DNA of 64,000 nucleotides from Blastococcus sp. TF02-8 (lineage in GTDB: Bacteria > Actinomycetota > Actinomycetes > Mycobacteriales > Geodermatophilaceae), in the NCBI RefSeq assembly GCF_003319175.1, contig NZ_QOHK01000012.1:1-64000 (forward strand). Reading direction: 5' to 3'. The notes below the pieces were generated by a model. The model made no database searches, had not been told where the DNA came from, and was given only the letters and a program-made list of their open reading frames with translations. Both the position numbers and the translations under genes were made by a program. This document shows positions 31,591-45,158 of this stretch, in pieces (position 1 is the stretch's first letter; each line of letters starts with the position of its first letter).

Positions 31591-32787
31591 GTGGTCGCCC
31601 TGCTCGCACGCTCGCCCTTCCGGCGGGACGACGGCCAGGCCGCGCGACCGGCTCCGGCCGTCGTCCTGACCGCCGTCGCAGCGGTCGCCGTCACGGTGGT
31701 CGGGCTGCTCGGTCTCGGCCTCGCGGTCGTCGTCGTGCAGACGCTCGACCCGGCCGGGGGCATGTCCACCGGCGCCTCGGCCGTCCTCGCCGCCAGGTTG
31801 TGGCTGCTCGCCCAGGGCGGCGAGCTGACGCTGTCGTCGGGCCCCCTGGTGCTGGCCCCCCTGCTGCTCACCCTGCTGCTGGCGCGGGGGCTGTCCTGGG
31901 CCGGGCGGGTCGCCGTCCGGACCCTGGACGACGACCCGGGCGGCGGTCGGGTGCTGCGGTCGGCCGCCGTCGTCGTCGCCCTGCACGTCGCGCTGACCGC
32001 GCTGGTCGCCCTCCTCGCCGGGGGCGACGGGGTGGGCGTCGGCTGGCTGCGTACCGCGCTCGGGCCGCTCGTGCTGGCCCTGCTGGGCGTCGGCTGGGGC
32101 GCCGGACGGGAGTCGGGGCTCCTGGACGCCGGCCTCGACCGGCTGCCCGGCGTGACCCGGCCGGTGCTGCGTGGCGTGGCAGCGGGCCTGCTCACGGCGG
32201 TGGCGCTCTCCTCCTGCGTGGTGGCGATCGCGCTGGCCAGCGATGCGTCCGGCTACGCCGCCGTGTCCGGGTCGCTCGGGGGCGCCGCGGCCGGAACGGT
32301 CGGGTTGCTGGGCCTGGGCGCGCTGCTGCTGCCCAACGCATCCCTCGCCGCCCTCGGGCTCGCTGCAGGGCCCGGGTTCCACGTCGGCGCGGGCACGCTC
32401 GTGTCCGTCCACGGGGTCACGCTCGGGCCGGTCCCGGCGCTCCCTCTGCTGGCCGCCCTGCCCGACACCCAGGCGGTGCCGCTGGTCGCGTTCGCCTCCC
32501 AGGTCGTGCCGGTCGTCGCGGGCCTGGTGGCGGGCAGGACGGTGGGCCGCTGGTTCGGGGACACCGACGGGGGCTCGGTGAGCGCGGGGCTCGCCGGCGT
32601 CCTGGCCGGCGGGGTGCTCGGGGTGGTCTCCGGGCTGCTCGTCTGGGTGGGTGGCGGCTCGCTGGGCGACGGGGCGCTGGCGGTCGTCGGCGCCCCTGCG
32701 GTGGCGACGGGCATCGCCGTCGCCGCGCAGAGCGGCATCGCGGCGGCCCTGGCCGCCGCCGTGACCCGATGGCGGGCCCTCGGCTAG
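31591..32787 (+). CDS. DUF6350 family multi-pass membrane protein
   Basis: This 398-residue protein is mostly hydrophobic, with ten or more segments (for example LTAVAAVAVTVVGLLGLGLA near the start and FASQVVPVVAGLVAG near 300). It sits directly before purN-purH, where DUF6350 proteins are found in many actinobacteria; its function is unknown. The GTG at 31591 begins the hydrophobic protein after GGAAGAG; the frame extends up to 31549. The 14-nt string GCTCGCACGCTCGC here is shared with repeat family 1 but is probably coding coincidence. Confidence 0.78.
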   Translation: MVALLARSPFRRDDGQAARPAPAVVLTAVAAVAVTVVGLLGLGLAVVVVQTLDPAGGMSTGASAVLAARLWLLAQGGELTLSSGPLVLAPLLLTLLLARGLSWAGRVAVRTLDDDPGGGRVLRSAAVVVALHVALTALVALLAGGDGVGVGWLRTALGPLVLALLGVGWGAGRESGLLDAGLDRLPGVTRPVLRGVAAGLLTAVALSSCVVAIALASDASGYAAVSGSLGGAAAGTVGLLGLGALLLPNASLAALGLAAGPGFHVGAGTLVSVHGVTLGPVPALPLLAALPDTQAVPLVAFASQVVPVVAGLVAGRTVGRWFGDTDGGSVSAGLAGVLAGGVLGVVSGLLVWVGGGSLGDGALAVVGAPAVATGIAVAAQSGIAAALAAAVTRWRALG

Positions 32788-32821
32788 CGGGGAGGCCCGC
32801 GGGTGCCTCCTGCACCCCGGC

Positions 32822-32827
32822 TAGTGT
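32822..32827 (+). promoter_or_regulatory. Candidate -10 box (TAGTGT) of purN
   Basis: TAGTGT ends 7 nt before the GTG at 32835; there is no ribosome-binding site. Confidence 0.5.
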
Positions 32828-32834
32828 CGCCGTC

Positions 32835-33440
32835 GTGCCCGTCGACGAGCCTGCCCCGCGGGCACGCACCGTCGTCCTCCTGTCGGGCACCGGATCGCTG
32901 TGCGCCGCGCTGCTCGCCGCGACCGACGATCCCGGCTATCCCGCCGAGGTCGTCGCCGTCGGTGCCGACCGGGACGCGCCCGGGCTGGAGCACGCCCGCC
33001 GTCGCGACGTCCCGACCTTCGTCACGGCCCTGGGCGAGCACCCCGACCGCTCCACCTGGGACCGTGCGCTCGCCGAGCGGATCGCCGGCTTCGCGCCCGA
33101 CCTGGTGGTATCGGCCGGCTTCATGAAGATCGTCGGACCGGCCGTTCTCGGCCGGTTCGAGGGCCGGCTGCTCAACACCCATCCGGCGCTGCTGCCGCTG
33201 TTCCCCGGCGCGCACGCGGTCAGGGACGCGCTGGCCGCCGGCGCCGCCGTGACCGGTTCCACGGTGCACCTGGTCGACGCCGGGGTGGACACCGGGCCGG
33301 TGCTGGCGCAGCGGGAGGTGCCGGTGCTGCCCGGCGACGACGAGGCGACCCTGCACGAGCGGATCAAGGACGTGGAGCGCGAGCTCCTGGTGGAGACGGT
33401 GGCGGCGTTCGTCACCCGGACGAGGAAGAGCCCCCGATGA
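32835..33440 (+). CDS. purN: Phosphoribosylglycinamide formyltransferase PurN
   Basis: PurN transfers a formyl group from N10-formyl-THF to GAR, step three of purine synthesis. The 201-residue protein has the start [11 protein letters not shown] and the catalytic Asn114, His116 ([12 protein letters not shown]) and Asp152 (DAGVDTGPV). Length is normal. It overlaps purH by 4 nt (ATGA). The folate used here is supplied by FolD, encoded about 3 kb downstream. Confidence 0.96.
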   Translation: MPVDEPAPRARTVVLLSGTGSLCAALLAATDDPGYPAEVVAVGADRDAPGLEHARRRDVPTFVTALGEHPDRSTWDRALAERIAGFAPDLVVSAGFMKIVGPAVLGRFEGRLLNTHPALLPLFPGAHAVRDALAAGAAVTGSTVHLVDAGVDTGPVLAQREVPVLPGDDEATLHERIKDVERELLVETVAAFVTRTRKSPR

Positions 33441-34990
33441 GCGACCGCACTCCCATCCGTCGCGCCCTGCTGGGCGTCTACGACAAGACCGGCATCGAGG
33501 AGCTGGCCCGAGGGCTGGCCGCCGCCGGCGTCGAGCTGGTGAGCACCGGGGCGACCGCCCGCCGCATCGCCGAGGCAGGCGTACCGGTGACGCCGGTGGA
33601 GCAGGTGACCGGCTTCCCGGAGTGCCTCGACGGGCGGGTCAAGACGCTGCACCCGTCGGTGCACGCAGGGATCCTGGCCGACCGGCGCAAGCCCGAGCAC
33701 GTGGCGCAGCTCCGGGAGCTGGACATCGCCGCCTTCGACCTCGTGGTGGTGAACCTCTACCCCTTCACCGAGACGGTGGCCTCCGGTGCCGCTCCCGAGG
33801 AGTGCGTCGAGCAGATCGACATCGGCGGTCCCGCGATGGTGCGGGCGGCGGCGAAGAACCACCCGTCGGTCGCCGTCGTGGTCGACCCCGCGAACTACGA
33901 CGACGTCCTCGCCGCCGTCTCCGCCGGTGGCTTCACGCTGGCCGGGCGGCAGAAGCTGGCAGCCGCCGCGTTCCGGCACACCGCGAGCTACGACATCGCC
34001 GTCGCCTCCTGGATGGGCAGCGTGCTGGCGCCCGACGAGGGGGCGCCGTTCCCGTCCTGGGTCGGGGCGAGCTGGGAGCGCGCCGACGTCCTCCGCTACG
34101 GCGAGAACCCGCACCAGCAGGCGGCGCTGTACCGGGGTGGGGCGACGCCGGGGCTGGCGCACGCCGAGCAGCTCCACGGCAAGGCCATGTCCTACAACAA
34201 CTACGTCGACACCGACGCCGCGTGGCGGGCGGCCCACGACCACGACGAGCCGACCGTGGCGATCATCAAGCACGCCAACCCGTGCGGGATCGCGGTCGGC
34301 GCCGACATCGCCGCCGCGCACCGCAAGGCGCACGCCTGCGACCCGCTGTCGGCGTTCGGTGGGGTCATCGCGGCCAACCGCGAGGTCGACCTCACGATGG
34401 CCGAGCAGGTCGCGGAGGTGTTCACCGAGGTCGTCGTGGCGCCCTCCTTCACCGACGACGCCCTGCGGGTGCTGACCGCCAAGAAGAACGTCCGGCTGCT
34501 GCGGCTCCCGCACCTGCCCTCGGGCGGCGCGGAGATCCGGCCGATCGGCGGGGGGCTGCTGATGCAGACGGTCGACCGCATCGACGCCGTGGGCGACGAC
34601 CCGACCACGTGGACCCTGGCCACCGGTGAGCCGCTGGACGCCGCCGGCCTGGACGATCTCGTCTTCGCCTGGCGGGCGGTGCGGGCGGTCAAGAGCAACG
34701 CGATCCTGCTCGCCCACGACCGGGCGACCGTGGGCGTCGGCATGGGCCAGGTCAACCGGGTCGACTCCGCACGTCTGGCCGTGGCGCGGGCGGGGGAGCG
34801 GGCGGCCGGATCGGTCGCGGCCTCCGACGCGTTCTTCCCCTTCGCCGACGGCCTCCAGGTGCTGCTGGACGCCGGCGTGCGCGCTGTCGTGCAGCCGGGC
34901 GGGTCGGTGCGCGACGAGGAGGTCGTCGCCGCCGCCGCGGCCGCCGGAGTGCCGCTGTACCTGACCGGCACCCGCCACTTCGCCCACTGA
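33437..34990 (+). CDS. purH: Bifunctional AICAR transformylase / IMP cyclohydrolase
   Basis: PurH performs the last two steps to IMP, formylating AICAR with 10-formyl-THF and closing the ring. The 517-residue protein has an N-terminal MGS-like cyclohydrolase domain ([35 protein letters not shown]) and a C-terminal transformylase domain with [12 protein letters not shown], the IIKHANPCG motif and [14 protein letters not shown]. Its ATG overlaps the purN stop and its stop overlaps the pentapeptide protein start, so the three genes may share one mRNA. Confidence 0.97.
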   Translation: MSDRTPIRRALLGVYDKTGIEELARGLAAAGVELVSTGATARRIAEAGVPVTPVEQVTGFPECLDGRVKTLHPSVHAGILADRRKPEHVAQLRELDIAAFDLVVVNLYPFTETVASGAAPEECVEQIDIGGPAMVRAAAKNHPSVAVVVDPANYDDVLAAVSAGGFTLAGRQKLAAAAFRHTASYDIAVASWMGSVLAPDEGAPFPSWVGASWERADVLRYGENPHQQAALYRGGATPGLAHAEQLHGKAMSYNNYVDTDAAWRAAHDHDEPTVAIIKHANPCGIAVGADIAAAHRKAHACDPLSAFGGVIAANREVDLTMAEQVAEVFTEVVVAPSFTDDALRVLTAKKNVRLLRLPHLPSGGAEIRPIGGGLLMQTVDRIDAVGDDPTTWTLATGEPLDAAGLDDLVFAWRAVRAVKSNAILLAHDRATVGVGMGQVNRVDSARLAVARAGERAAGSVAASDAFFPFADGLQVLLDAGVRAVVQPGGSVRDEEVVAAAAAAGVPLYLTGTRHFAH

Positions 34991-35718
34991 TGCGGCCGCG
35001 TCCCGGGTCCCGCCCTGAGCGTGCGAAGGGTGGGGAGGACGGGGTCCTTCGACCCCCCTCCGCTCGCAAGCCCGCGGCGCGTCCCCACACGGGGCCGAAG
35101 CCGCACGTCGGGCCGCCGGAGGCCGGCGCGGAGGTCGAGGGGGAGGACTTCGCGCGCGTCGACTGGTGGGGCGTCGAGCTCGACGGGGTCACGTTCGTGG
35201 ACTGCCGGTTCGACGACGCCGGGCTGGAGGAGCTGGTCACCCGCCGCTGCGTCTTCGAGAACTGCGTGCTCACCGGCGTGCGCATGGCCGGAGCGCGGCA
35301 CCTCGGGTCGGCGTTCCTCTCCTGCCGGTTCGACCGGGCGCGGCTCATCGACGTCACCTGGGACGGGTGCAAGCTCACCGGCTCGCACTTCCCGGGTGCC
35401 CACCTGCGGCCGATGACGGCGACCGAGTGCGACTGGAGCTTCACCTCGCTGCGGGGCGCCGACCTCTCCGGCCTCGACCTCTCCGGTCAGCGGTTCCGCG
35501 AGGCCGACCTCACCGACGCCGACCTGCGCGAGTGCGACCTGACCCGCGCGAACCTCGACCGCGCCCGGCTCCAGGGCACCAGGCTGCGCGGGGCCGACCT
35601 GCGCGGCGCCTCGACCGACGAGATCAACTGGCGGGCCTTCGAGCTCACCGGCGTGCGCCTCGACCTCGCCCAGGCGGTGCAGTTCACCCGCGCCCACGGC
35701 GCCCACGTCGGCGACTGA
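34990..35718 (+). CDS. Pentapeptide repeat protein
   Basis: This 242-residue protein has a basic, Pro-rich N-terminus (about 1-45), then a right-handed beta-helix built from pentapeptides of A(D/N)LxX type, clearest from LRGADLSGLDLSGQRF to LRGADLRGA (about 155-205). Pentapeptide proteins include DNA mimics that protect gyrase, but most are of unknown role. The ATG overlaps the purH stop. The N-terminal segment is encoded by an intergenic repeat (see 35017-35080), which may be a recent addition. It ends three bases before a convergent gene. Confidence 0.85.
   Translation: MRPRPGSRPERAKGGEDGVLRPPSARKPAARPHTGPKPHVGPPEAGAEVEGEDFARVDWWGVELDGVTFVDCRFDDAGLEELVTRRCVFENCVLTGVRMAGARHLGSAFLSCRFDRARLIDVTWDGCKLTGSHFPGAHLRPMTATECDWSFTSLRGADLSGLDLSGQRFREADLTDADLRECDLTRANLDRARLQGTRLRGADLRGASTDEINWRAFELTGVRLDLAQAVQFTRAHGAHVGD
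35017..35080. repeat. Intergenic hairpin repeat, family 1 (inverted pair, inside a coding frame)
   Basis: GAGCGTGCGA (35017-35026) through GGGGTCCTTC (35041-35050) matches the reverse complement of the 38463 copy, and CCCCCCTCCGCTCGCAAG to about 35080 resembles its forward form. The two halves face each other. It forms part of the pentapeptide gene's N-terminal coding. Confidence 0.6.
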
Positions 35719-35721
35719 GCC

Positions 35722-36249
35722 TCAGGCCGTCCGGGGCGGGGTCAGCAGCGCCTTGAGTGCGCCGAGCAGCCCGAGGACGGCGACGGCGATCGCGCACCAG
35801 AAGCCGGTGTCGAAGAACCCGAGGTCGAGGCCGGCCGCGACCAGCGGCACCAGCACCGCCCACGCCACCAGGCCGCTGACGACCAGCGCGGCCGCACCAC
35901 GGAGCCGGTGCGTCCGCGCGGGCAGGAGCACGAGCAGACCGAGCAGGAGGAGCAGCGCGCCGCCGAGCACGATGGCCAAGGGCTGCCACAGCCCGGTGTC
36001 GACGACGTCGCCGAGCCCCCGGAACCCGCGCCGCACCAGGTCCAGCCCCGTCCCGTCGTCGTCGGCCAGCCAGCGGAGCGGCAGGCTGACCCCCGCCGCC
36101 AGGCCGGCGAGCACGAGCAGGAGCCCGGCCACGGGGTCCGACCGCCGGAAGACGGGGGGCCGGCTGGACCAGGTCGGCGTCGCCGTGGCGCCGGCCGTGG
36201 TCGGATCGGGCATCTCCGTCGTCGCCGGTTCCTGCTCGCGCTCGGTCAT
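35722..36249 (-). CDS. Four-pass membrane protein
   Basis: This 175-residue protein has a Pro/Thr-rich cytoplasmic start (about 1-38) and four hydrophobic segments (for example [19 protein letters not shown] and [20 protein letters not shown]), the last two within 120-165, ending TPPRTA. It is a likely integral membrane protein of unknown function. The ATG is preceded by GGAGGTGCCCG. It converges on the pentapeptide gene and diverges from folD. No family is recognised. Confidence 0.72.
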   Translation of the reverse strand: MTEREQEPATTEMPDPTTAGATATPTWSSRPPVFRRSDPVAGLLLVLAGLAAGVSLPLRWLADDDGTGLDLVRRGFRGLGDVVDTGLWQPLAIVLGGALLLLLGLLVLLPARTHRLRGAAALVVSGLVAWAVLVPLVAAGLDLGFFDTGFWCAIAVAVLGLLGALKALLTPPRTA

Positions 36250-36305
36250 CGGGCACCTCCGGTCGCGAGCCTAGGACCGCGACCCCGTCGCCGGGGCGCC
36301 TCCGG

Positions 36306-36311
36306 CACACT
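36306..36311 (+). promoter_or_regulatory. Candidate -10 box (CACACT) of folD
   Basis: CACACT ends 6 nt before the GTG at 36318. The same hexamer precedes the ABC ATPase gene at 54750. Confidence 0.42.
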
Positions 36312-36317
36312 GTCGGC

Positions 36318-37172
36318 GTGACCGCGACGACTCTGGACGGCAAGGCCACCGCGGCGGCGATCCGCACCGAGCTCACCGAGCGGGTGGCAGCGCTCGCCGC
36401 GGCCGGGCACCGGCCGGGCCTGGGCACGCTGCTCGTCGGCGACGACCCGGGCAGCCGCTGGTACGTGAACGCCAAGCACTCCGACTGCGCGCAGGTCGGC
36501 ATCGCCAGCATCCAGCGCGAGCTGCCGGCCGACGCCACCCAGCAGGACGTGCTCGACGTCGTCGCCGAGCTGAACGCCGACCCGGCGTGCACCGGGTACA
36601 TCGTCCAGCTGCCCCTGCCGCAGCACATCGAGGAGTCCGCGGTCCTCGAGGCCATGGACCCGGCCAAGGACGCCGACGGGCTGCACCCGGTCAACCTGGG
36701 CCGGCTCTTCCTCGGCGTGCCCGGGCCACTGCCGTGCACCCCGGTCGGCATCGTCGAGCTGCTGCGCCGGTACGACGTCCCGCTCGCCGGCGCGGAAGTG
36801 GTCGTCATCGGCCGCGGCATCACCGTCGGACGACCGCTGGGCCTGCTCCTCACCCGGCGCAGCGAGAACGCGACGGTGACCCTGTGCCACACCGGCACCC
36901 GCGACCTGGCCGCGCACGTGCGCACCGCCGATGTCGTGGTCGCCGCAGCGGGTGTCCCTGGGCTGGTCACCGCCGGGATGGTCAAGCCGGGTGCCGCGGT
37001 GCTCGACGTGGGGGTCAGCCGTGTCGACGGGAAGATCGCCGGCGACGTCGCGGCCGACGTGGTCGAGGTCGCCGGCCACGTGGCGCCGAACCCCGGGGGA
37101 GTGGGCCCCATGACCCGGGCGATGCTGCTGCAGAACGTCGTCCTCGCCGCCGAGCAGGCAGCCTCGGCGTGA
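36318..37172 (+). CDS. folD: Methylenetetrahydrofolate dehydrogenase / cyclohydrolase
   Basis: FolD interconverts 5,10-methylene-THF and 10-formyl-THF, feeding PurN and PurH. The 284-residue protein has the catalytic Tyr49 and Lys53 ([15 protein letters not shown]), the QLPLPQH loop, the NADP-site [11 protein letters not shown] segment, and the conserved C-terminal [15 protein letters not shown]. The stop overlaps the GTG of the DUF3017 gene by 4 nt. The context with purine genes is consistent. Confidence 0.95.
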   Translation: MTATTLDGKATAAAIRTELTERVAALAAAGHRPGLGTLLVGDDPGSRWYVNAKHSDCAQVGIASIQRELPADATQQDVLDVVAELNADPACTGYIVQLPLPQHIEESAVLEAMDPAKDADGLHPVNLGRLFLGVPGPLPCTPVGIVELLRRYDVPLAGAEVVVIGRGITVGRPLGLLLTRRSENATVTLCHTGTRDLAAHVRTADVVVAAAGVPGLVTAGMVKPGAAVLDVGVSRVDGKIAGDVAADVVEVAGHVAPNPGGVGPMTRAMLLQNVVLAAEQAASA

Positions 37173-37468
37173 CCCGCCCGCCGCTCTACGTCCGCCGGCC
37201 CTTCCTGGCCGGCCTGGTCCGCCAGGCGCCGCTGCTGGCGGTGCTGGTCGCGGTGGGTGTCGGGCTGCTCCTGGTCACCTTCGAGCACTGGCGGATCGGC
37301 CTCGTCGTCGTCGGGCTGGCGCTGGTCGGCGCCGCGCTGCTGCGGCTGCTGCTGCCGGTGCGGCGGGTCGGCTTCCTCGCGGTCCGCAGCCGGGCGGTCG
37401 ACGTCGTCCTGCTCTCGGTCGCCGGACTGGTGCTGACCGGCTTCGCGCTGGCCATCCCCGGCGCGTGA
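37169..37468 (+). CDS. DUF3017 membrane protein
   Basis: This 99-residue protein has a basic start ([11 protein letters not shown]) and three hydrophobic segments (about 16-38, 42-62 and 78-95), so it is a small integral membrane protein. DUF3017 proteins follow folD in many actinobacteria, and the GTG overlaps the folD stop here. The function is unknown; co-expression with FolD is implied by the overlap only. Confidence 0.82.
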   Translation: MTRPPLYVRRPFLAGLVRQAPLLAVLVAVGVGLLLVTFEHWRIGLVVVGLALVGAALLRLLLPVRRVGFLAVRSRAVDVVLLSVAGLVLTGFALAIPGA

Positions 37469-37498
37469 CCCGCGGCAGCGGGGGACGCCGGTGAGGGC

Positions 37499-37504
37499 TA
37501 GGTT
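37499..37504 (+). promoter_or_regulatory. Candidate -10 box (TAGGTT) of mdh
   Basis: TAGGTT ends 7 nt before the ATG at 37512 and there is no Shine-Dalgarno sequence, so this supports the shorter mdh start. Confidence 0.5.
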
Positions 37505-37511
37505 GGCGGCC

Positions 37512-38465
37512 ATGGCAGCGCAGCCCAGGAACGGCAAGGTCACCGTGGTCGGTGCCGGCTTCTACGGCTCCACCACCGCTCTCCGTCTCGCGGAGTACGA
37601 CGTCTTCGAGACCGTCGTCCTCACCGACATCCTGGAGGGCAAGCCCGAGGGCCTGGCCCTCGACATGAACCAGTCCCGGCCCGTCGAGGGTTTCGAGACG
37701 AAGGTCGTCGGTGTCGGCGGCGGTTCCTACGAGGGCACCGAGGGGTCCGACGTCGTCGTCGTGACCGCGGGGCTGCCCCGCAAGCCCGGCATGAGCCGCA
37801 TGGACCTCATCGAGACCAACGCGGGGATCGTCCGCCAGGTCTCGGAGAACATCGCGAAGACCTCGCCGGACGCCGTCGTCATCGTGGTCTCCAACCCGCT
37901 GGACGAGATGACCGCGCTGGCGCAGATCGCCACCGGCTCCCCGCACCACCGGGTCATGGGCCAGGCCGGGATGCTCGACACCGCCCGCTTCACCAACTTC
38001 GTGGCCGAGGAGTGCGGCGTGCCCGTCTCCTCGGTGCGCACGCTGACCCTGGGCTCGCACGGCGACACGATGGTGCCGGTGCCCTCGCGCTGCACCGTCG
38101 AGGGCAAGCCGCTGGCCGACGTGCTGCCCGCCGACCGGATCGAGCACCTCGTGCAGCGCACCCGCAACGGTGGCGCCGAGGTGGTCGCGCTGCTCAAGAC
38201 CGGGTCGGCCTACTACGCTCCGTCCGCCGCGGCCGCCCGCATGGCGCGTGCGGTCATGGAGGACTCCGGCGCCGTGATGCCGGTGTGCACCTGGGTGGAC
38301 GGCGAGTACGGCATCTCCGGGGTGTACCTGGGGGTGGAGGCCGAGATCGGCCGGGGCGGCGTGACGCGCGTCGTCGAGAGCAACCTGTCCGACGACGAGC
38401 TGGCGGGCCTGCGCGAGGCGGCCGAAGCGGTGCGCGCGAAGCAGGCCGACGTAGCCGACCTCTGA
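37512..38465 (+). CDS. mdh: Malate dehydrogenase (LDH-like type)
   Basis: Mdh oxidises malate to oxaloacetate with NAD in the TCA cycle. The 317-residue protein has the Rossmann motif GAGFYG at 14-19, Asp39 at the end of the second strand favouring NAD over NADP, substrate-binding Arg90 and Arg96 in LPRKPGMSR, and catalytic His183 in GSHGDTMVP. The ATG at 37512 is chosen over one 21 nt upstream because it fits the motif spacing and the -10-like box. icd follows 82 nt later, behind a family 1 hairpin repeat. Confidence 0.95.
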   Translation: MAAQPRNGKVTVVGAGFYGSTTALRLAEYDVFETVVLTDILEGKPEGLALDMNQSRPVEGFETKVVGVGGGSYEGTEGSDVVVVTAGLPRKPGMSRMDLIETNAGIVRQVSENIAKTSPDAVVIVVSNPLDEMTALAQIATGSPHHRVMGQAGMLDTARFTNFVAEECGVPVSSVRTLTLGSHGDTMVPVPSRCTVEGKPLADVLPADRIEHLVQRTRNGGAEVVALLKTGSAYYAPSAAAARMARAVMEDSGAVMPVCTWVDGEYGISGVYLGVEAEIGRGGVTRVVESNLSDDELAGLREAAEAVRAKQADVADL

Positions 38466-38525
38466 AGAAGGACCCCGCTGCCCCCCACCGCTCGCACGCT
38501 CGCGGCGGGCCCCTGCAGCGGGGCC
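38463..38525. repeat. Intergenic hairpin repeat, family 1 (copy 2)
   Basis: Contains the same 19-nt core as the copy at 5881 (here 38491-38509). The outer arms are CCCCGCTG (38473-38480) and CAGCGGGG (38516-38523), different from the first copy but again perfectly paired. It lies between mdh and icd. Confidence 0.75.
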
Positions 38526-38547
38526 ACGACAGCAACAAGGAGAACGC

Positions 38548-39762
38548 GTGAGCAAGATCAAGGTCGAGGGCACCGTCGTCGAGCTCGACGGCGACGAGAT
38601 GACCCGGATCATCTGGCAGTTCATCAAGGACCAGCTGATCCTCCCGTACCTCGACGTCAACCTCGAGTACTACGACCTCGGCATCGAGCACCGCGACGCC
38701 ACCGACGACCAGGTGACGATCGACTCCGCCAACGCCATCAAGAAGCACGGCGTCGGCGTCAAGTGCGCGACCATCACGCCCGACGAGGCGCGGGTCGAGG
38801 AGTTCGGCCTCAAGAAGATGTGGCGCTCCCCGAACGGGACGATCCGCAACATCCTCGGCGGCGTCATCTTCCGCGAGCCGATCATCATGCAGAACGTGCC
38901 GCGCCTGGTGCCGGGCTGGACCAAGCCGATCATCGTCGGCCGTCACGCCTACGGCGACCAGTACCGCGCCACCGACTTCAAGTTCCCGACCTCGGGCAAG
39001 CTCACCGTCACCTTCACCCCGGACGACGGCTCGCAGCCCATCGAGCACGAGGTCTTCCAGGCCCCGGGCGCCGGCGTCTCGCTGTCGATGTACAACCTCG
39101 ACGACTCGATCCGCGACTTCGCGAAGGCCTCGCTCAACTACGGCCTCGACCGCGGCTACCCGGTCTACCTCTCCACGAAGAACACGATCCTCAAGGCCTA
39201 CGACGGCCGGTTCAAGGACATCTTCGAGGAGGTGTTCGAGTCCGAGTTCAAGGACAAGTTCGCCGCCGCCGGCATCACCTACGAGCACCGGCTCATCGAC
39301 GACATGGTCGCCGCCTCGCTCAAGTGGGAGGGCGGCTACGTCTGGGCGTGCAAGAACTACGACGGTGACGTGCAGTCCGACACCGTGGCCCAGGGCTTCG
39401 GCTCGCTCGGCCTCATGACGTCGGTCCTGGCCACCCCGGACGGCCGCACGGTCGAGGCCGAGGCCGCCCACGGCACCGTGACCCGGCACTACCGGCAGCA
39501 CCAGCAGGGCAAGGAGACCTCGACCAACCCGATCGCGTCGATCTTCGCCTGGACCCGGGGCCTCGCGCACCGCGGCAAGCTGGACGGCACCCCCGAGGTG
39601 ACCCGGTTCGCCGAGACCCTCGAGCGGGTCTGCATCGAGACCGTCGAGAGCGGCCAGATGACCAAGGACCTGGCACTGCTGATCTCCAAGGACCAGCCGT
39701 GGCTGAACACCCAGGACTTCCTGGCGGCCATCGACACCAACCTGCAGAAGGCCATGGCCTGA
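38548..39762 (+). CDS. icd: NADP-dependent isocitrate dehydrogenase
   Basis: Icd decarboxylates isocitrate to 2-oxoglutarate. The 404-residue protein belongs to the homodimeric type also found in eukaryotes: it starts [20 protein letters not shown], has the substrate-binding [12 protein letters not shown] loop, the metal Asp in IDDMVA, and the coenzyme region [21 protein letters not shown] lies five bases before the GTG. It is separated from mdh by a hairpin repeat, so its expression may be partly uncoupled from mdh. Confidence 0.97.
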   Translation: MSKIKVEGTVVELDGDEMTRIIWQFIKDQLILPYLDVNLEYYDLGIEHRDATDDQVTIDSANAIKKHGVGVKCATITPDEARVEEFGLKKMWRSPNGTIRNILGGVIFREPIIMQNVPRLVPGWTKPIIVGRHAYGDQYRATDFKFPTSGKLTVTFTPDDGSQPIEHEVFQAPGAGVSLSMYNLDDSIRDFAKASLNYGLDRGYPVYLSTKNTILKAYDGRFKDIFEEVFESEFKDKFAAAGITYEHRLIDDMVAASLKWEGGYVWACKNYDGDVQSDTVAQGFGSLGLMTSVLATPDGRTVEAEAAHGTVTRHYRQHQQGKETSTNPIASIFAWTRGLAHRGKLDGTPEVTRFAETLERVCIETVESGQMTKDLALLISKDQPWLNTQDFLAAIDTNLQKAMA

Positions 39763-39783
39763 CGTAGGACCGTCGATCCACGC

Positions 39784-39818
39784 CGGTGGCCCCCTCGGTT
39801 CGTCCGAGGGGGCCACCG
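39784..39818 (+). terminator. Terminator after icd
   Basis: A perfect 15-bp stem (39784-39798 with 39804-39818) has a TTCGT loop. The downstream ACGTGTTCTCGT is only slightly U-rich. Confidence 0.85.
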
Positions 39819-40016
39819 ACGTGTTCTCGTCCTGTGGACGGCGGTCCGTCGGGGACTGCTCGCGCCGACGCAGCTGCGCCGCACACGGCGACCATCCGGG
39901 GAGATGCGGCTCACCGTCCACGCTCGAAGGGGGTGCGCGGGCCTCCTTCGAGTGCGACGACCAGGCACCATGGGGGAGTCCCACCCCCGAACCAACCCCT
40001 GAGGAGCACGCCGCCG

Positions 40017-41341
40017 GTGAGCGACGTATGGCTCAACATCGTCATGGTCGTCCTCTTCGTGCTGATCGGCGGGGCCTTCGCCGGCGCGGAGATCGCCCTG
40101 GTCTCGCTGCGCGAGGGTCAGGTGCGCGCCATGGCCGAGCAGGGGCGGCGCGGCCAGGCGGTCCAGAAGCTGCTGAAGGACCCGAACCAGTTCCTCGCGG
40201 CGGTGCAGGTTGGCGTCACCCTCGCCGGGTTCTTCTCCGCGGCCTTCGGTGCCAGCACGCTGTCCCGCCCGCTTGCCGCCTTCCTGGAGACGCGCGGCAT
40301 GAGCGAGGGCCTCGCCGGCACGCTGGCGCTGGTGCTCGTCACGATCGTCATCAGCTACCTGTCACTGGTCGTCGGTGAGCTGACGCCGAAGCGGCTGGCG
40401 CTGCAGCGGGCCGAGGGCTTCTCGCTCGTCGTCGCCGCGCCGCTCAACGCCATCGCCAAGCTGTCCCGCCCGATCATCTGGCTGCTGTCGAAGTCGACCA
40501 ACGGACTGGTGCGCCTGCTGGGCGGGGACCCCAGGGCCAGCGGCGAGTCGATCAGCCAGGAGGAGCTCCGCGACCTGGTCGCCGCGCACGAGTCGCTGAG
40601 CAGCGACGAGCGCCGGCTCATCGACGAGGTCTTCCGCGCCGGCGAGCGCGAGGTGCGCGAGGTGATGACCCCGCGCACCGAGGTCCAGTTCCTCGACGCC
40701 TCGATGACCGCCAGCCGCGCGGCGAAGCTGGTGGCGGAGTCCAACTGGTCCCGGTTCCCGGTGGCCGGGCGGGACCAGGACGACGTGCTCGGCTTCGTGC
40801 ACGTCCGCGACCTGTTCCTGCCCAACCACCCCGCGGGGCGGGCGGCCACCGTGGGCGACCTGGCCCGCGAGGTCACGCGCCTGCCCGGCACCGCCGCCGT
40901 CCTCACCGTGCTCAGCGAGATGCGCCGGGAGAACCAGCACCTTGCCATCGTCGTCGACGAGTACGGCGGCACCGACGGGATCGTGACGCTGGAGGACCTC
41001 ATCGAGGAGGTCATCGGCGAGATCTACGACGAGTACGACGAGGAGGTCGAGCCCGAGGCCCGGCAGTCGCCCGACGCCCCGCGGGAGGTCGACGGCCTGC
41101 TCAACCTGGACGACTTCACCGAGGCCACCGGGCTGGCGCTCCCGGAAGGGCCCTACGAGACGGCGGCCGGCTACGTGCTGGCCGAGCTGGGCCGGCTGCC
41201 CGAGGTGGGCGACACCGTCGAGGTGGAGGGACGCCGCATCGAGGTGGTCGAGCTCGACGGGCGACGCATCGCCCGCATCCTGGTCAGCCCGCCCCCGGCC
41301 GGCGACGTCCCACAGGACGCCGCCGACCGCACCGAGGTCGG

Positions 41342-41345
<4 letters not shown>
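40017..41345 (+). CDS. CNNM/CorC-type membrane protein with CBS pair
   Basis: This 442-residue protein has a DUF21/CNNM membrane domain (about 1-200, four hydrophobic segments), a CBS pair (about 215-335: VREVMTPRTEVQFLD, RFPVAGRDQDDVLGFVH, HLAIVVDEYGGTDG) and a C-terminal CorC_HlyC domain (about 355-430). Such proteins are thought to act in magnesium or cobalt efflux. GAGGAG lies ten bases before the GTG at 40017. Its stop overlaps the stop of convergent galE on the palindrome CTAG. Confidence 0.9.
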
Positions 41346-45122
<3,777 letters not shown>

Positions 45123-45146
45123 CCGGCGGCGCAGCGGGCCGGCCAG

Positions 45147-45152
45147 CAGACT
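45147..45152 (+). promoter_or_regulatory. Candidate -10 box (CAGACT) of the YihY gene
   Basis: CAGACT ends 6 nt before the GTG at 45159, favouring it over the adjacent GTG at 45156. Confidence 0.42.
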
Positions 45153-45158
45153 CGGGTG

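Noticed and set aside
31605-31632. Another copy of repeat family 1 at the start of the DUF6350 gene
   Set aside because: Only a 14-nt string is shared and the pairing arms are absent; it is explained by coding for LLARS with common codons.
38447-38547. Rho-independent terminator separating mdh and icd completely
   Set aside because: The family 1 hairpin lies there but lacks a U-tract, and icd has only 22 nt between it and its own start region, so partial read-through is at least as likely.
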